From Lunularia cruciata (Eukaryota > Streptophyta > Marchantiopsida > Lunulariales > Lunulariaceae), in NCBI GenBank assembly GCA_948567375.1, contig OX419760.1, forward strand, positions 36,146,001 to 36,210,000: a stretch of 64,000 nucleotides of DNA. The letters are read 5' to 3'. Numbering within the stretch: the stretch's first letter is position 1; every line of letters starts with the position of its first letter. A model generated the notes under the pieces. That model did no database searches and was not told the origin of the DNA. It saw nothing but the letters and a program-made list of their open reading frames with translations. Below, piece by piece: positions 21,448 through 32,388 of this stretch. A program made the position numbers and the translations under genes.

Positions 21448-21637
21448 TGTGGTACCTACTTTTTTTTCCTTGCCAAAAAACACCATAGTGGAGATCTTGT
21501 AGACCTTGATCTTGGCTAGCACAAGTATGTTCCTAACATGGCCATCCAAAAATCACAAAATAATGGAACCATCTGTCTCCAAAGCCTAAGCCCCTAGCAA
21601 GGAAATGTATACTTGTAGGGTCTTTTGATTACCATTG
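21448..21637 (+). other. Stub of 3' LTR followed by unfamiliar sequence
   Basis: TGTGGTACCTAC and a T run mark the LTR start. From about 21478 the sequence (TTGCCAAAAAACACC onward) matches nothing else I can recognise in the window. It ends at CATTG just before another family 1B LTR start at 21638. It may be a short foreign insertion or deletion scar. Confidence 0.5.
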
Positions 21638-24364
21638 TGTGGTACCCACACTTTTTGTTTTCTTTTGTTTTGTTAGAATTTTGAAGAAGAAGTAAGTAAG
21701 AAAGCCAAAGTACAAAGAAAAGAATGGACTGGTGTGTCTTCAGAGTAAACCCAAAGAAGTCAACTTGGGGTTGGAAACCAGAAGTACTCGGATGGGGTTA
21801 CAAAGAGACAAGTCCAAAGAAGGGAATCTTTGGACCAAAAAGCAAAGGCTGATACAAAGATGGTGTAACAACCTTTCTCTGTGGCAAGAAAGTACACTTC
21901 AAGATTCAGCAGGGGCAAGAGAAGAAGGCCTTGATAGTGACAAGAAGCCAACACGCAGAAGAAGTGGGAGTCAATTTTGAAATTGACTAAAGAATGATTG
22001 CACTTTAGGGTAATATAAAATTGCTATTGTGCAGGTGGAAATTGAATATGTCAAATAAGTATCATGTTCCTCTAAGTAGTCGTCCTGCAGTAATCAGTGT
22101 CAAGAAGCAGATTGAGACTGAAATTTTCCAAAGTCTAAAAGGGGTTAGAGTGTCACATCTAGGAGAGGAGATAGTCTTTTAGTGCCAAAGAACTAGAGAG
22201 AAAATCATGGCAAAGAAGGCCAAGAATGCACTCATAGTGAGGAGTTTTGCAATTTGGATATAAGATGTCATAGCAAGGATTGAGGTCTTGAATAGACTTT
22301 GGATGACATATTAAGCATGGAATTGGAATTTCAGTTGCTCGGGAGTCATGATAGAGATAGCTAGCAGTAACTGTGAGGAAGGTCCTGAAGTCAAGGAGAA
22401 GAGATTTTCAGCTTGATGGCTTGATGGATTGAGTCGGATTGGAGGTTAGTATTGAGGAAGGAAGCAAGAGAGGCAACTTGCATCACCTTCTATTGAAAGT
22501 GTGATGTTGTAGAGTAGACTGCAGAAATTTGAAATTTGTTCTTTGCTCCGCGTACTACCAATGGTTACAAAGTAGAGACCTATCGGGACCCAATTAAATG
22601 AAGCATTTTAGGCCCAATAATGGCCATGTTCAAACCCAGACAAATGACATACGTGAACATGCAACAAGTAATCTTCTTTCACCAAATGTTTGCAAGAGTG
22701 AAGGTGAACTGGGCAAAGTGCTTCCACTAGTGAACAGGGCAGATGATCATCAATTGGAGAACATATTTACATCCACATTATTTTGCACCGTTTGCAGCAC
22801 ACTTCTACTTTGGATTGAATTTGCTGATAGCAGAGGAGAGACATTGCATGGTGTCACATTTCCATCTTGATTTATGATGAGAAGTGGATGAAGAGGAGCA
22901 CCATTACATGTCACACCTGCAAACCAACAATGATCACTTTACCAAAATGGGACAGACCAAGAGGGTGGAAGGAAGAAGTCCGAAAACAAAGAAGCAGACA
23001 AAACCCAAAGAGGTAGTGTTGCCTCAAACACAATGGGAGACTCAAAGACTTACTCTGCAAGGTAAGAAGGCGGTGAAGGTGGAGACATCAAAAATAGAGT
23101 CTAGAGAAGGAGACTCAAAAGAAGCGGAGTTCACACTACAAAGTAGGCAATCCGGAAGTGATAGTGATGATGAAGAGGAAGTTAAGCAATTGGCTGAAGT
23201 GGAAGAAGATGAAGACTTTTATGCGGTGATTGACCGTATGGAGGGAAGAGATAATCCTTGTTTAGAATTGGTCATGGAGAAGATGGGTGCAGAGCCAAAG
23301 GACAAAGATCACAAGGGAAGCAAAGACAAGAAAGCAATAATGGAAGACCTTGTAGGATCAAGTTTAGCCGGTAAGGAAGAAGGAAGCTTGGAAGCAATTT
23401 TGCTGAAAAAAAAGATCAAGACTTTGGGAGAAGGAGCCGGCGGAAGAGAACTTTGGAGCCAAAGATGAAGAGAACTTTGGAGAAGTACAATCTTTAATGC
23501 AGATTGTGACTCCATTGTTGGAGCTATTGAAGGAGCAGCAGAAGGTAATCTTGCAAGATCATATGAAGGTGAAGAATGAGTTTCAGGTGGTGAAGTACCT
23601 ACTAGATGAAGTGCAGGGATTGCGGGAGAGTGTAGCCCAAAGAGAAGAAGAAGTTGAGGAGCTTTGGATGGATACAATCTTGAAGAAGAAGACGTTAGAG
23701 AATTTGTAGGAAGGTTTTGAGAAGAGGGGAAGAGAGATGCAATGTCAAGCCAAAGAGTTGAAAGAGCAGATGATGTTGTTGGCAAAGTTGAAAGAGGAAG
23801 TTAGTGAAGCTTGCATCAAAATTATTCATGTGAAAGTGATGGTAGTAATGATGGAGCAGGAGTTAGAGGTCCTGAAGAAGAGTGCAGCAAGAAAAGATCA
23901 AGCATGGCAGAGAGAGTTGTAGATCTGACATCACAAGGAAGAAAGATTTAGAGACTTGGTAAGAAGTGCTGAGCTATAGAGTTCTCAATATGCGGAGAAG
24001 AAGAAAATGCTTGTTGTTGAGTACAAAGATGAGTTGAAGATGTATCGGGAAGAGTTGAAGGAAGAGCAATCTTGGGAGCATGCATCGGAATCAGTAGGAA
24101 AAGTTGTTGGGAGACTACGGGCCATGCTGAGCACGGAGGTTGAAGGAAGGTTGGAGAAAGCAAGCCTGCACAAATTGAAATTGCTTGTGCATGAAACTCA
24201 AAAGAGGAGAGCAAAAGATGTAGATATGAACACTCTTCTAATTTGTTTAAGGGAAAGAGTAGATATAAAGATAGGAGGTAAGAGACAATGTAAGTCTCTG
24301 ATTAGATTTAGTGAACTCAGAGTTGGAGAGGATTAGGAGTATAGTGAAGGAGGAGAAGAAGTCC
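21638..24364 (+). mobile_element. Family 1B LTR, 5' part (interrupted by family 3)
   Basis: It begins TGTGGTACCCACAC, with TATAAAA at 22014. It carries the 1B coiled-coil frame and is cut at 24364 by the family 3 element (duplicated AGTCC at 24360-24364 and 43979-43983). It resumes at 43984 for about 77 bp (G-A-C-A-T-T-A-G-A-G-A-A-G-A-G-T-G-G-G region), then is abruptly joined to a family 2 fragment at about 44060, so its 3' end is missing. Confidence 0.85.
22205..24350 (+). pseudogene. LTR-encoded coiled-coil protein, subfamily 1B, forward
   Basis: The N-terminal domain is heavily broken at 22230-22870 but readable (F-A-I-W, W-N-W-N-F-S, H-F-Y-F-G-L-N-L-L). An open 194-codon acidic/basic run at 22884-23468 follows. 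The coiled coil is in pieces at 23497-23709, 23737-23922 and 24007-24336. The last piece leaves the expected frame near 24270, where the relative at 18130 (reverse) continues. Confidence 0.75.
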
Positions 24365-25052
24365 TATAACACACATTTGTACATAAATGTAGTATTGTGA
24401 TATTTAGTTTGGTATTATTAGTACTTGAGAAATATTATTTATATAGAGATAAAGCATGGTTCTACATTAGTCATGAATAGCTAAAGTTAGTCATAGCTAA
24501 GATAGTGGGGACCTTACTTTAGAGGAAGTGGAAAAGTTGAGCACCACTATTTTGGATTCTGTGTGTTGACTTGGTATTATTCCTAGGTGTTTGGCTTTGA
24601 GGAAAGAGTTGAGAACTCTTGGGCCCGCAAGCCTTCTTTTTTTGGATTCTTCTCTATTCCAAGGATAGCCCATGTAAAGGAATCCTTGACTTAGTAGTTG
24701 GGTCAAGATAAGATCACATACTTAGTGGAATATGCCCATGTGGATGGATATTTCTTTATAATTTTTGACTTTACTTGACTTTTAGCCTAGTTGCTTTGAG
24801 TTAATATGGTAAATAGTAACTTTGATGCATAACTATTTCACAAGTTTATAAACTAGGGATGAGGAGGTACTCATCATTCTTTCATTTGCAATATCTCTCT
24901 CTCATTAAGTTCTCTAGTGAGCAATGTCTTGGTCTTGGACTGTTAGCCTTGGAGGAGTATGATAGAGTTGGGTTCCTTGCCTTCTTAGTCCATGGTGCAA
25001 TACCATAATATCCATCGGAGGTTCATCTCGAGTGAGAGACAAGCTGGCTCAC
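24365..25052 (+). repeat. Family 3 5' LTR
   Basis: 688 bp. It starts TATAACACAC, where the 3' LTR has TGTAACACCC, and ends GCTGGCTCA. I see no convincing primer-binding site immediately downstream. Confidence 0.85.
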
Positions 25053-25059
25053 ACTTTTG

Positions 25060-26381
25060 GTTTTGTTGACTGGACCTCTCTAAAAGGCAAGATAATGTTC
25101 CAAGTACAATTCTATATTAGACAGAAGGAGGCTATGAGTGCTCACTTGGAGAGAACTTTAGGGGAGGAGACGGATGAACTTATGTTAGAGAAATTGGACC
25201 CATTTTTATATCCTATAGTTCATTATGATGTCTTTGAGGTGATATTGTACATCTTGTACACTTGAGAAGATTTGGAGAGATTGTGTGAGGTGGATTGCAA
25301 ATTTTGGGGATTAAGGTGATTTTTGGCAAAGTCTCAACTTTGAGATCTGGACTTGAAATTTCTACACATGATAGCTTGGGTTATCTTTCAGTTATCACAC
25401 TTAAGATTATTGTAATTGCTAATATGTGCACTAGGCTAGAATTTTTGAAAGTTGATAGGATAACAGCTCCATCAATTGCATGCTCTCTCAAAAATTATAC
25501 AGAGTCTACCATTTCTTCAATTTTAAATGGATTTTTCTAAAAAATTTCCAAGAAAATTTAGTGAATTGTATCATACTTGCTAACATGAAAATAAGAGGGA
25601 GTTCATTCTTGTACAGGGAGTTATGAGTTTTCAAAGTGAGAAGGTTGGTTTTCAAACCAAATCTGAAATATGTGTGCTGAATAGAAAGGTGCCTAGGCCA
25701 AATCGCTCAATGAAAAGACCTGAAAGTTTTCAAGGAGAGACGCACTAGAGTTTTGATCAAGTGGGAAAAATTTAAAAGCACTGTGATATACCAATTGACA
25801 GATTTGAGTGACATTATGAGGAAGGGTTGTTGGAGTTGACATCTCATGCATGAGGAGTTTGAGAGCAACAAAAAGCATATTTGAGTGTTTAGATTCATCT
25901 TGGGAACAAGGAGGGTCATCAAGAGTAGAAATTGAGACTATGCAAGGTTCTCCAAGGGTTTTAGGTGATTGTAGGTATGGATTTGAGGAAAAGAGAATTT
26001 AGAATAGAATTTGAAGAGAGTGTTGAGAGGATTCAAAAACCTACACCACTTGGAGGAAAGAGTGAGTCTAAGTGCTTTCTATGTGGAGAGAAGTGACATA
26101 AAGCAAGTTCATGTCCATTGACCTTTGAGAGCAAGAGATTGAGGGAAAGGAGAGGATAACTTGACTTAGGTTTGCATGTTGGACCTTCTTCACCAAGATT
26201 AGGAGGGAGAAGATCTAAGACCAAGGAGTTGTGTGAGGTTTGTGGAGTTGAAGTACTTCCAAAAGGACATGAGTGTAGTGGAGTAAAAGCACTTTTGCCA
26301 ACTTTGGTGAAAGATCTTGGAGAGAGTCTTAGTACAGCTACAAAAATACTACCACCTTCATCAGCTAGTTCTCAAGATTAG
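25060..26381 (+). pseudogene. Extra zinc-knuckle ORF upstream of family 3 gag
   Basis: This leader-side region is broken by many stops. Near 26073-26120 it encodes a canonical CX2CX4HX4C knuckle (C-F-L-C-G-E-K-stop-H-K-A-S-S-C; the stop is TGA where TGG is likely), followed by basic residues. An open run at 26172-26381 has C-E-V-C-G-V-E-V. It is distinct from the gag knuckle at about 27460-27500, so the element carries two CCHC-type reading frames. I do not recognise the rest; it could be an older gag fragment of another family. Confidence 0.55.
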
Positions 26382-26384
26382 TGA

Positions 26385-26595
26385 TAGAGATAATCTTTCA
26401 ACTTATGGATAAACTATCCATGAGGGTTTGGTTAATATGCACTCTAGGATTTGATGTTGCTATAAAAATCTTGGAGCAACCTAAACCTTTTGTGTTCCCT
26501 AGGGTGGATTAATCTCAAATGGTGTTAGTCATGTATACATTATATTATTTATAGAGTGAGAAAAAAGAAAAGAGAAAAAGAAAAATTGAGAGAAA
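26385..26595. other. Non-coding leader before family 3 gag
   Basis: About 210 bp without a supported gene. It includes TATAAAAA near 26460 and an A/G-rich run at 26560-26600. Confidence 0.4.
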
Positions 26596-27612
26596 AGAAA
26601 GATAGTGAGGGATTAAGAAGGAGAGACTTCCAATTTTCTTTGGCAAGGATGGAGAAGATGTGGAGGCCTTTGTGAGAGACTTCAAGGGAGCTTGCATAGG
26701 AAAAAATGAGAGGGGGAAGAATGAGTGGACCTTATTATTAACAAATTTCTTTGAGGATGCAGCACTTACATGGTATGAGTCAGAATACCAAAAGAGAGAG
26801 AGGAGAGATAGGCAAGAAGAGACTTGGGAGAGTTTGACTTCAGCACTCATTGAGAACTTCCTTCCATATGAGAGTTATGAGAGATTGATGAGTGAAGTTA
26901 CCTTTCTCAAGCAAGGAGAGGGAGAGAAAGTGAGAGTCTATGTGGAAAGAGTGGAAAAGTTAGAGTCTAGATTTCACATAGTGTTGAAGAAAGGTAGGGA
27001 TGATGTAGAGACTACTATGATTGGCATGAGAGCTATGCTTACCAAGACTTTTGTGGGAGGATTGAGACCAAAAATTAGAAGCAAGGTGAGATATGAGAAA
27101 CCCTCTTCCAAGGTTGAAGCTATCAAGATCGCAATTCGTATGGAGGAGAGTTTGGAAGGAGATGAGAGTGATTTAGTGGTGAAGGAGGTTGTGCATCCTC
27201 CTCAAGGCTACAAGTATGGTGGAACTTCTGATATTTTGGTGGCAAGGGTTGCACCACAAGTAGTAGTAGTTGCTCTAGCTTCTTGCACCTCCACCAAAAG
27301 ATCCACTTCAAACCATCACAAAACAACTTGTGGATCTCAAGATCAATGTGGTGCAATTTTGGGAGAAGGGAGGTGGATCAGAATGTAGGGAAAGGGCCTA
27401 GGAGTTATGGAAACTATTCATATAGAAGAGGCCAACCAGCCAAAAATTTCAATGATAGAAATTGTTTTGGTTGTGGAGGAAGAGACCATATCCAAAGGAA
27501 TTGCCCAAATTCCACTTACCATGGAGGAAAGGGTTATGAAGGAGCCAACAGAGGGAAAGAGAGAGGTAGTGAAACCCAAGTGGCTCCTGATCCAAAAAAA
27601 GTAAGGGGATAG
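26596..27612 (+). pseudogene. Family 3 gag
   Basis: The gag frame starts upstream of 26660 with L-P-I-F-F-G-K-D-G, a typical gypsy gag entry. It continues with a capsid domain (A-A-L-T-W-Y near 26760, R-V-Y-V-E-R-V-E-K-L near 26930, F-V-G-G-L-R-P near 27050). A frameshift near 27280-27300 moves to the frame ending 27612, which carries the CCHC knuckle C-F-G-C-G-G-R-D-H-I-Q-R-N-C. Apart from the frameshift it is well preserved. Confidence 0.88.
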
Positions 27613-28518
27613 CATCTATAGAATTAGTTGAGAGAAAGTATGAGAAGGGGTTTAGGCAAATGGTTTTAGCAGAAAAGAACTACTCTGTCACGGAGAGAGA
27701 AGGGTTGGTAGTGATCTTTGGTCTCAAGAAGTTTAAACACTACTTGATTAGAGTGAAAGTCACCATTTTCATAGATCACAAGGCCTTGAAGTACATCTTT
27801 AACAAGCCTAATGTTGAAAGGAGACTAGCAAGGTAGATGATACTCTTGTCTGAGTATGACTACACCATTGAGGATAGGCTAGGAAAGAAACATGCAAATG
27901 TTGCTTTGTTATCTAGGGCCTATGATCATGATGGAGATGAACCAGTGGATGATTCCTTCCCAAATGAGGAGCTCATGACAATCTCAATCACTCAAGAGGT
28001 TCCAATGGAGTACAAACAGATTGTGGATTTTGTGACAAGAAGTAATTATTTGGAAGGGATGCAGCTTAGGGAGACGAAGGCCCTTCCACCAAGATCTAGA
28101 CCTTACACAATGGTGGAGGATATTCTTTTTCACCAAGGAGCAGATGGTCTACTTCAAAGAGCATTGGGTAAGAAAGAGCTCATAAAGGAATTTCATGAAG
28201 GTTTAGTGTGTGGAGGACACTTTGCAGGAAAGGTGACTGCTTTCAAGATTCTAGAAGTAGGTTACCATTGGAGAGGGATTTTCAAGGATTGTTTGGATTA
28301 TTGCAAAACTTTTCATATTTGTCAAGCTTTTGCTAGAAAATCTACTTCCACTCCACCACTTAGATCAATTACATTGCTAGGACTTTTTGAGAAGTAGAGA
28401 ATTGATTTTGTAGGTCCTCTCAATAAAACCCCAAGGAACAATTGGTACATTGTGGTAGTTACTAATTACCTTACTAAGTGGGTTGAGGCTAGACCATTGA
28501 GGAACAAGAATGAAGATG
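27613..28518 (+). pseudogene. Family 3 RNase H and integrase N-half
   Basis: Directly after gag comes the end of RNase H (E-K-N-Y-S-V-T-E-R-E at about 27675, F-I-D-H-K-A-L at 27770). Then follow the integrase zinc region (H-E-G-L-V-C-G-G-H-F-A and later C-Q-A-F) and the start of the core (R-I-D-F-V-G-P at about 28400). Protease and RT are absent, a deletion of more than 1 kb relative to normal gypsy order. Stops are at 27835 and 28395. The core is cut at 28518 and resumes at 42186. Confidence 0.9.
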
Positions 28519-31500
28519 TGTGGTGCCCACATTTTTTGTCTTTTTTGAAATAAAGGAGAAGAAGTGTATAAAGAAGTTGGATTGCGCCTGTATGGCCAAA
28601 GAAGGCAAAGAAAATTGTCTTTGGGATGAAACCCAAAGTAAAGTGACTTCGGGTCATAAGGCAAAGTACTCGGAAATGCCATGTCAACATACAATACGAA
28701 GTAAATTGTCTTTGGATCGGGGGGAGCTCAACCCGAGGCAAAGACAGTCTAACAACCTTTCGTCGGGGCAAGAAATTCAAGAAGGGGCCGTTTCAAAACT
28801 GGCGGCTCATACGCGCGAAGGTTGATTGACAGTGACAAGTGCATGCCAAAGGTGTGATTTCTTGGTAGAATTTTGAAGTGACGGAAGATAAAGAAGTGCA
28901 ACTCTATAAAAATTGAAACTGCAACGACGAAATGTCGAGCAATTTTCCTTCGCCGTTGAGGAGTCGTCTTGCATGTGATTGGGGGAAGGGAAATAAAGTT
29001 GGACTCGGGTTAGTACGCAAGGGAGAAGTTGCGAGAGAGAAATCAAGAGATAGTAAGAAAGCAGAAGAGATGGGAGGAGGGAAGAAAAAACTCCGAATTC
29101 GCAGTGAGAAATCATGCAATTCGGAGATTAGATGTAGTAGCGAGGATCAAAGTCCTGAGCCGACTTCGGATCACCTTTCTGGCATGGAATTGGAATGTAA
29201 GTTTTCCACAATTCATGACAGAAATCATCGAGAGTAAGTGTCTTGATGGTCCCGAGGAAGAAGGGAAGAGAGGAAATCAGGCTCACTAGAAAGAGTCGGA
29301 TTGGAGACTTGTACTTGGGAAGGAGGCGGGTTTGGAGCAAGGAGCCATGTTCTTGGGGAAAGGAGAGATAGCCCAAGAAACGTAGGAGCTGAGAGATGCC
29401 TTCTCGTTGAAGAGAACAAAGAATGGGTACAAGGTAGAAAGTTACAAAGATCCTGTTAAGAGAGGAATTGTGAGTGCTTTGATGGCAATCCTAAAGCCGG
29501 AGAGAACAACTTATGTGATGAAACACCAAGCGGTGTTCTTCCACAAATTGTTTGCAGGAGAATCAATTAATTGGGCAAGGTGTTTTCATGGGAGAACAAG
29601 GTAGATGGTGTGGAATCTGTGGGACAAGTCGCCTCCACACTACATCATGCCATTTGCAGCACATTTCTACCTCGGGTTGAATTTGCTCAATTTGGCGGAG
29701 CGCAATAGAATGGTGTCTCATTTCCATCCTGACTTGAGAAGAGAAGTCGACGCGGAGGAGCAGCAATACATTCTCCAAATCCGGAGCACGGACAACTACT
29801 ACGTGAAGACAGGAAAAACATGGAGGTCGTGGTAAGTACCCTGACAAAGAAGAGAACTCGGCACGCAAAAGCCGAAGAAAACAAGAAACCTCAGAAGATG
29901 CAGAAAAATAACCCGAGGTGAGGAATGGTGGTGATTGAGTCAGAAGATGAAGACTCAGAAGGCGAGGCCGAGCTCAAGACGGAGGACTCGGAACGTGAGG
30001 AGGAACCTGAGCTGACACTGCAGAGCGGAGATACTAGCAGTGACAGTGAAGACGGTGGAGAAATGACCTTGGCACCAGCGGCTGAAGAATACAAAGAAAA
30101 AGTGCAAGCCGAAGTAGAAGCCGAAGACAATGCGGCACTGGAAGACGAAGTACCGGTGCTTGAGGAGAAGAAGATCACAGTACAGCGAGGAATTTGCTTG
30201 AAACGTTAGGTGAAGTGTGAGACGGGGCCAAGTAAAGTGAAGGAAGAGGCAGAAGACAGCACGGGTAGTGAGGCATCAATCCCGATACAAAGACTTCAGA
30301 GAAGAAGGCGCGTATCAGGAGAACACAAGGAGAAACAAGAAATTACTCCACGGGAGGAAGAAGTTGCTAGTGAGGGAGTAGAGTACCTGCAAGAGGTAGT
30401 GTGCCCGCTGTTGGTGAAGTTGGAGCAGAAGAAGAAGGAGATGCAGTCGACTTATCCAGAAGTAAAGACTGTATTGCAGGTGGTAGCAAGATTCGAAGAG
30501 GAGAACTCAGAGTTGAAGAGGAGTATAACCCGAGGTGAGAAGGAGAGAGAAGCACTACAAGTGGAAGCAGTAGAGAGAAGTCAGTTAATCAAAGACCTGA
30601 AGAGAGAAGTGAGCTATCAAGAGGATCTTGCAAGGAAGAGTGACATCGCAAGGGAGAGATAGGTAGCATAGCACAAAATCTTGAAGCAGCAGTTTGCCGA
30701 TTCAAGAGTAGAGCTTATCCATGCTATGGCAAGGGTAGCATCGAAGGAACAAGAGCTCGATCGAGTGATGGAGAGTATGGAGGAGAAGAAGCAACTCTGG
30801 TAAAGAGAGTTGTCTGTGCGGTATAGAGAAGAAGAGAGATTACGAGAGTTACTTTGTAATCAAGAAGAGAAAGTTGTACAGAAGGAGAAAGAGAAGGAAG
30901 CGGTGAAGGCCGAGTTCAAGGAAGAGTTGGCAATGTACAGAGAGGAATGGCTTGCAGATCGGGAACGAGAACAAAAGACAAGATTGGAGCCATTGAAGGA
31001 GATAGTCCTTAGAGTGAATGCAATGTTAAGTACAAAAGCCTGCGTTTGAATTGAAGAAGCGCGACTGCACGAGTTGAAGTTGTTGGTGCAGGAGACGAGG
31101 CGAAGACAAGCGAAGGACACGGAGATGAATGCCTTGTTAATCAAACTAAGAACTTGTGTAGATAGAAAGGTGTTAGAAGTAGAGGATAACATTTCAATTA
31201 GATTAGACTTAGTGAAAATAGAGTTAGAAAAGCTTCGGAAAGATGTTAAGGCAAAACCCAAAGTAGATAACATAGGAATCCAAATGTCTTCGGAGTTGCC
31301 CTCAGAGACATTAGAGAAGAGTGGGTCGAAAGATGAAGAGTTAGATAGATTACCCACTAGTGCAATTTCAGATCAGGAAAGAGAATTGCTAGATCTGGTC
31401 GAAGAAGTAGGAGATGTGAAACTCGAGGAAAATGTAGTAGGAAGTAAGATTACTTCGGGTTTGGGTTTGAAAGCCAAGGAAGAAGTAGACATCAGATTGG

Positions 31501-32299
31501 ATTAGTAACCAATTTGAGATTTGAAGGAGCAGATATGAAGAGGCGCATTGTCATTTTGGATCTGCAAGTTAGAACAGTTGTTGTAGAACGGTATAGTTGT
31601 TAGAACTGTCGATTTGTTTACTACTTAAGAGTAGCATTTGCAGAGAATTGTTGTTTAGTGCTCATTATTTCTGAGAATAGATAAAGCAAAGTGTTGTGAA
31701 GTAATGCTCGTCGCTTGGGCTTGATTCCGAGTATCATTTTTGCAATTGTGTTTGTGAATGTTTGGAGAAATTCAAAGTTCAAGCTAGAGTGCTTGTTGGA
31801 TGTTGGATTCCACAGCCTTGATCTTCATTCTGTGTGTTTGATCCTGAGTGAAGTGCAATCGAAGCAATGCCTTGACAGATCTGAGAGGAATTGTAGTGTT
31901 GGTAGTATTCTGCATTTGGGAGTGCAGTACGAAGTTGATGTGAAGCAATTTCAATCGAGGAAGTTGTGCCTTCAGTGGAGGGGTGGAACACAATTTTGAG
32001 GCAAAGTCATTTTGCAGTGAAGTGCCGTTTTTGGGAGAGCCTGAATCATCACAATCAAGATTGTTTGGAAAGATTTGATGGAGTTGTGATTAAGGAGTGT
32101 GAATTTGTGACAAGACTGCGAGTCAGTGCTTGTTACTCTCTTCTGGGTGTGGTTTCTACCTGAGAGATTAAAGACGCAACCAAGAAGGACTACATGTTAC
32201 TGTTTGACTTTGTATTTGGACATTTCTGACTCGTATCTTTGTGGGAACAAACTTTACTTACCCGATTACCGCAAAAGTGATATTTTCCAGGTTGTCATA
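28519..32299 (+). repeat. Family 1 5' LTR
   Basis: 3781 bp from TGTGGTGCCCAC to GTTGTCATA. TATAAAAA is at 28905-28912; the second box near 31620 is altered to TACTTAA. The last bases read CATA here, against CACA at the end of the 3' LTR. Confidence 0.92.
28932..31505 (+). pseudogene. LTR-encoded coiled-coil protein, 5' LTR copy
   Basis: Same protein as 1405-3978, starting at the equivalent ATG 28932. An extra A in the run near 29085 shifts the frame. Further stops include 29287, 29383, 29602, 29833, 29920, 30207, 30660, 30800 and 31047. The acidic region (29925-30209) and coiled coil (30210-30662, 30810-31049, 31074-31505) remain open in pieces. It is clearly non-functional, unlike the near-intact solo LTR copy. 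Confidence 0.8.
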
Positions 32300-32306
32300 T
32301 GATTTT

Positions 32307-32324
32307 TGGCGCCGCTGCCAGGGA
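32307..32324 (+). promoter_or_regulatory. Primer-binding site, tRNA-Asp type
   Basis: TGGCGCCGCTGCCAGGGA begins 7 bases after the LTR. From general knowledge the plant tRNA-Asp site reads TGGCGCCGTTGCCGGGGA, so two positions differ. An LTR-to-primer gap of this kind is usual in Tat/Athila-like elements. Confidence 0.85.
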
Positions 32325-32388
32325 TACAAATCTCGGAAGTGGAAGAATACGAAGCCAAATTGGAAATTGGGTATCAACGCAATATGAA

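Larger units (their letters stand above)
8552..21637 (+). mobile_element. Family 1 Ty3/gypsy element, old degenerate copy
   Basis: Order: 5' LTR 8552-12415, primer site 12423-12440, gag, protease-RT-RNase H, integrase. The integrase is split at 16977/20742 by a reversed solo LTR. After it comes a purine tract near 21432-21445 and the start of a 3' LTR (TGTGGTACC at 21448). Only about 30 bp of that LTR are recognisable before unfamiliar sequence. The copy is far more diverged than the element at 28519-42185, with stops in every gene and no nucleocapsid region. Confidence 0.88.

Noticed and set aside
25053-25080. Primer-binding site after the family 3 5' LTR
   Set aside because: No match to common plant tRNA 3' ends could be recognised.
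26455-26470. TATAAAAA in the family 3 internal region as a promoter
   Set aside because: Single occurrence, no conserved context or downstream start to support it.
30860-31357. Reverse-strand open run of 165 codons (and the similar 40773-41243)
   Set aside because: Antisense shadow of the LTR coiled-coil frame, which is the strand conserved between subfamilies.
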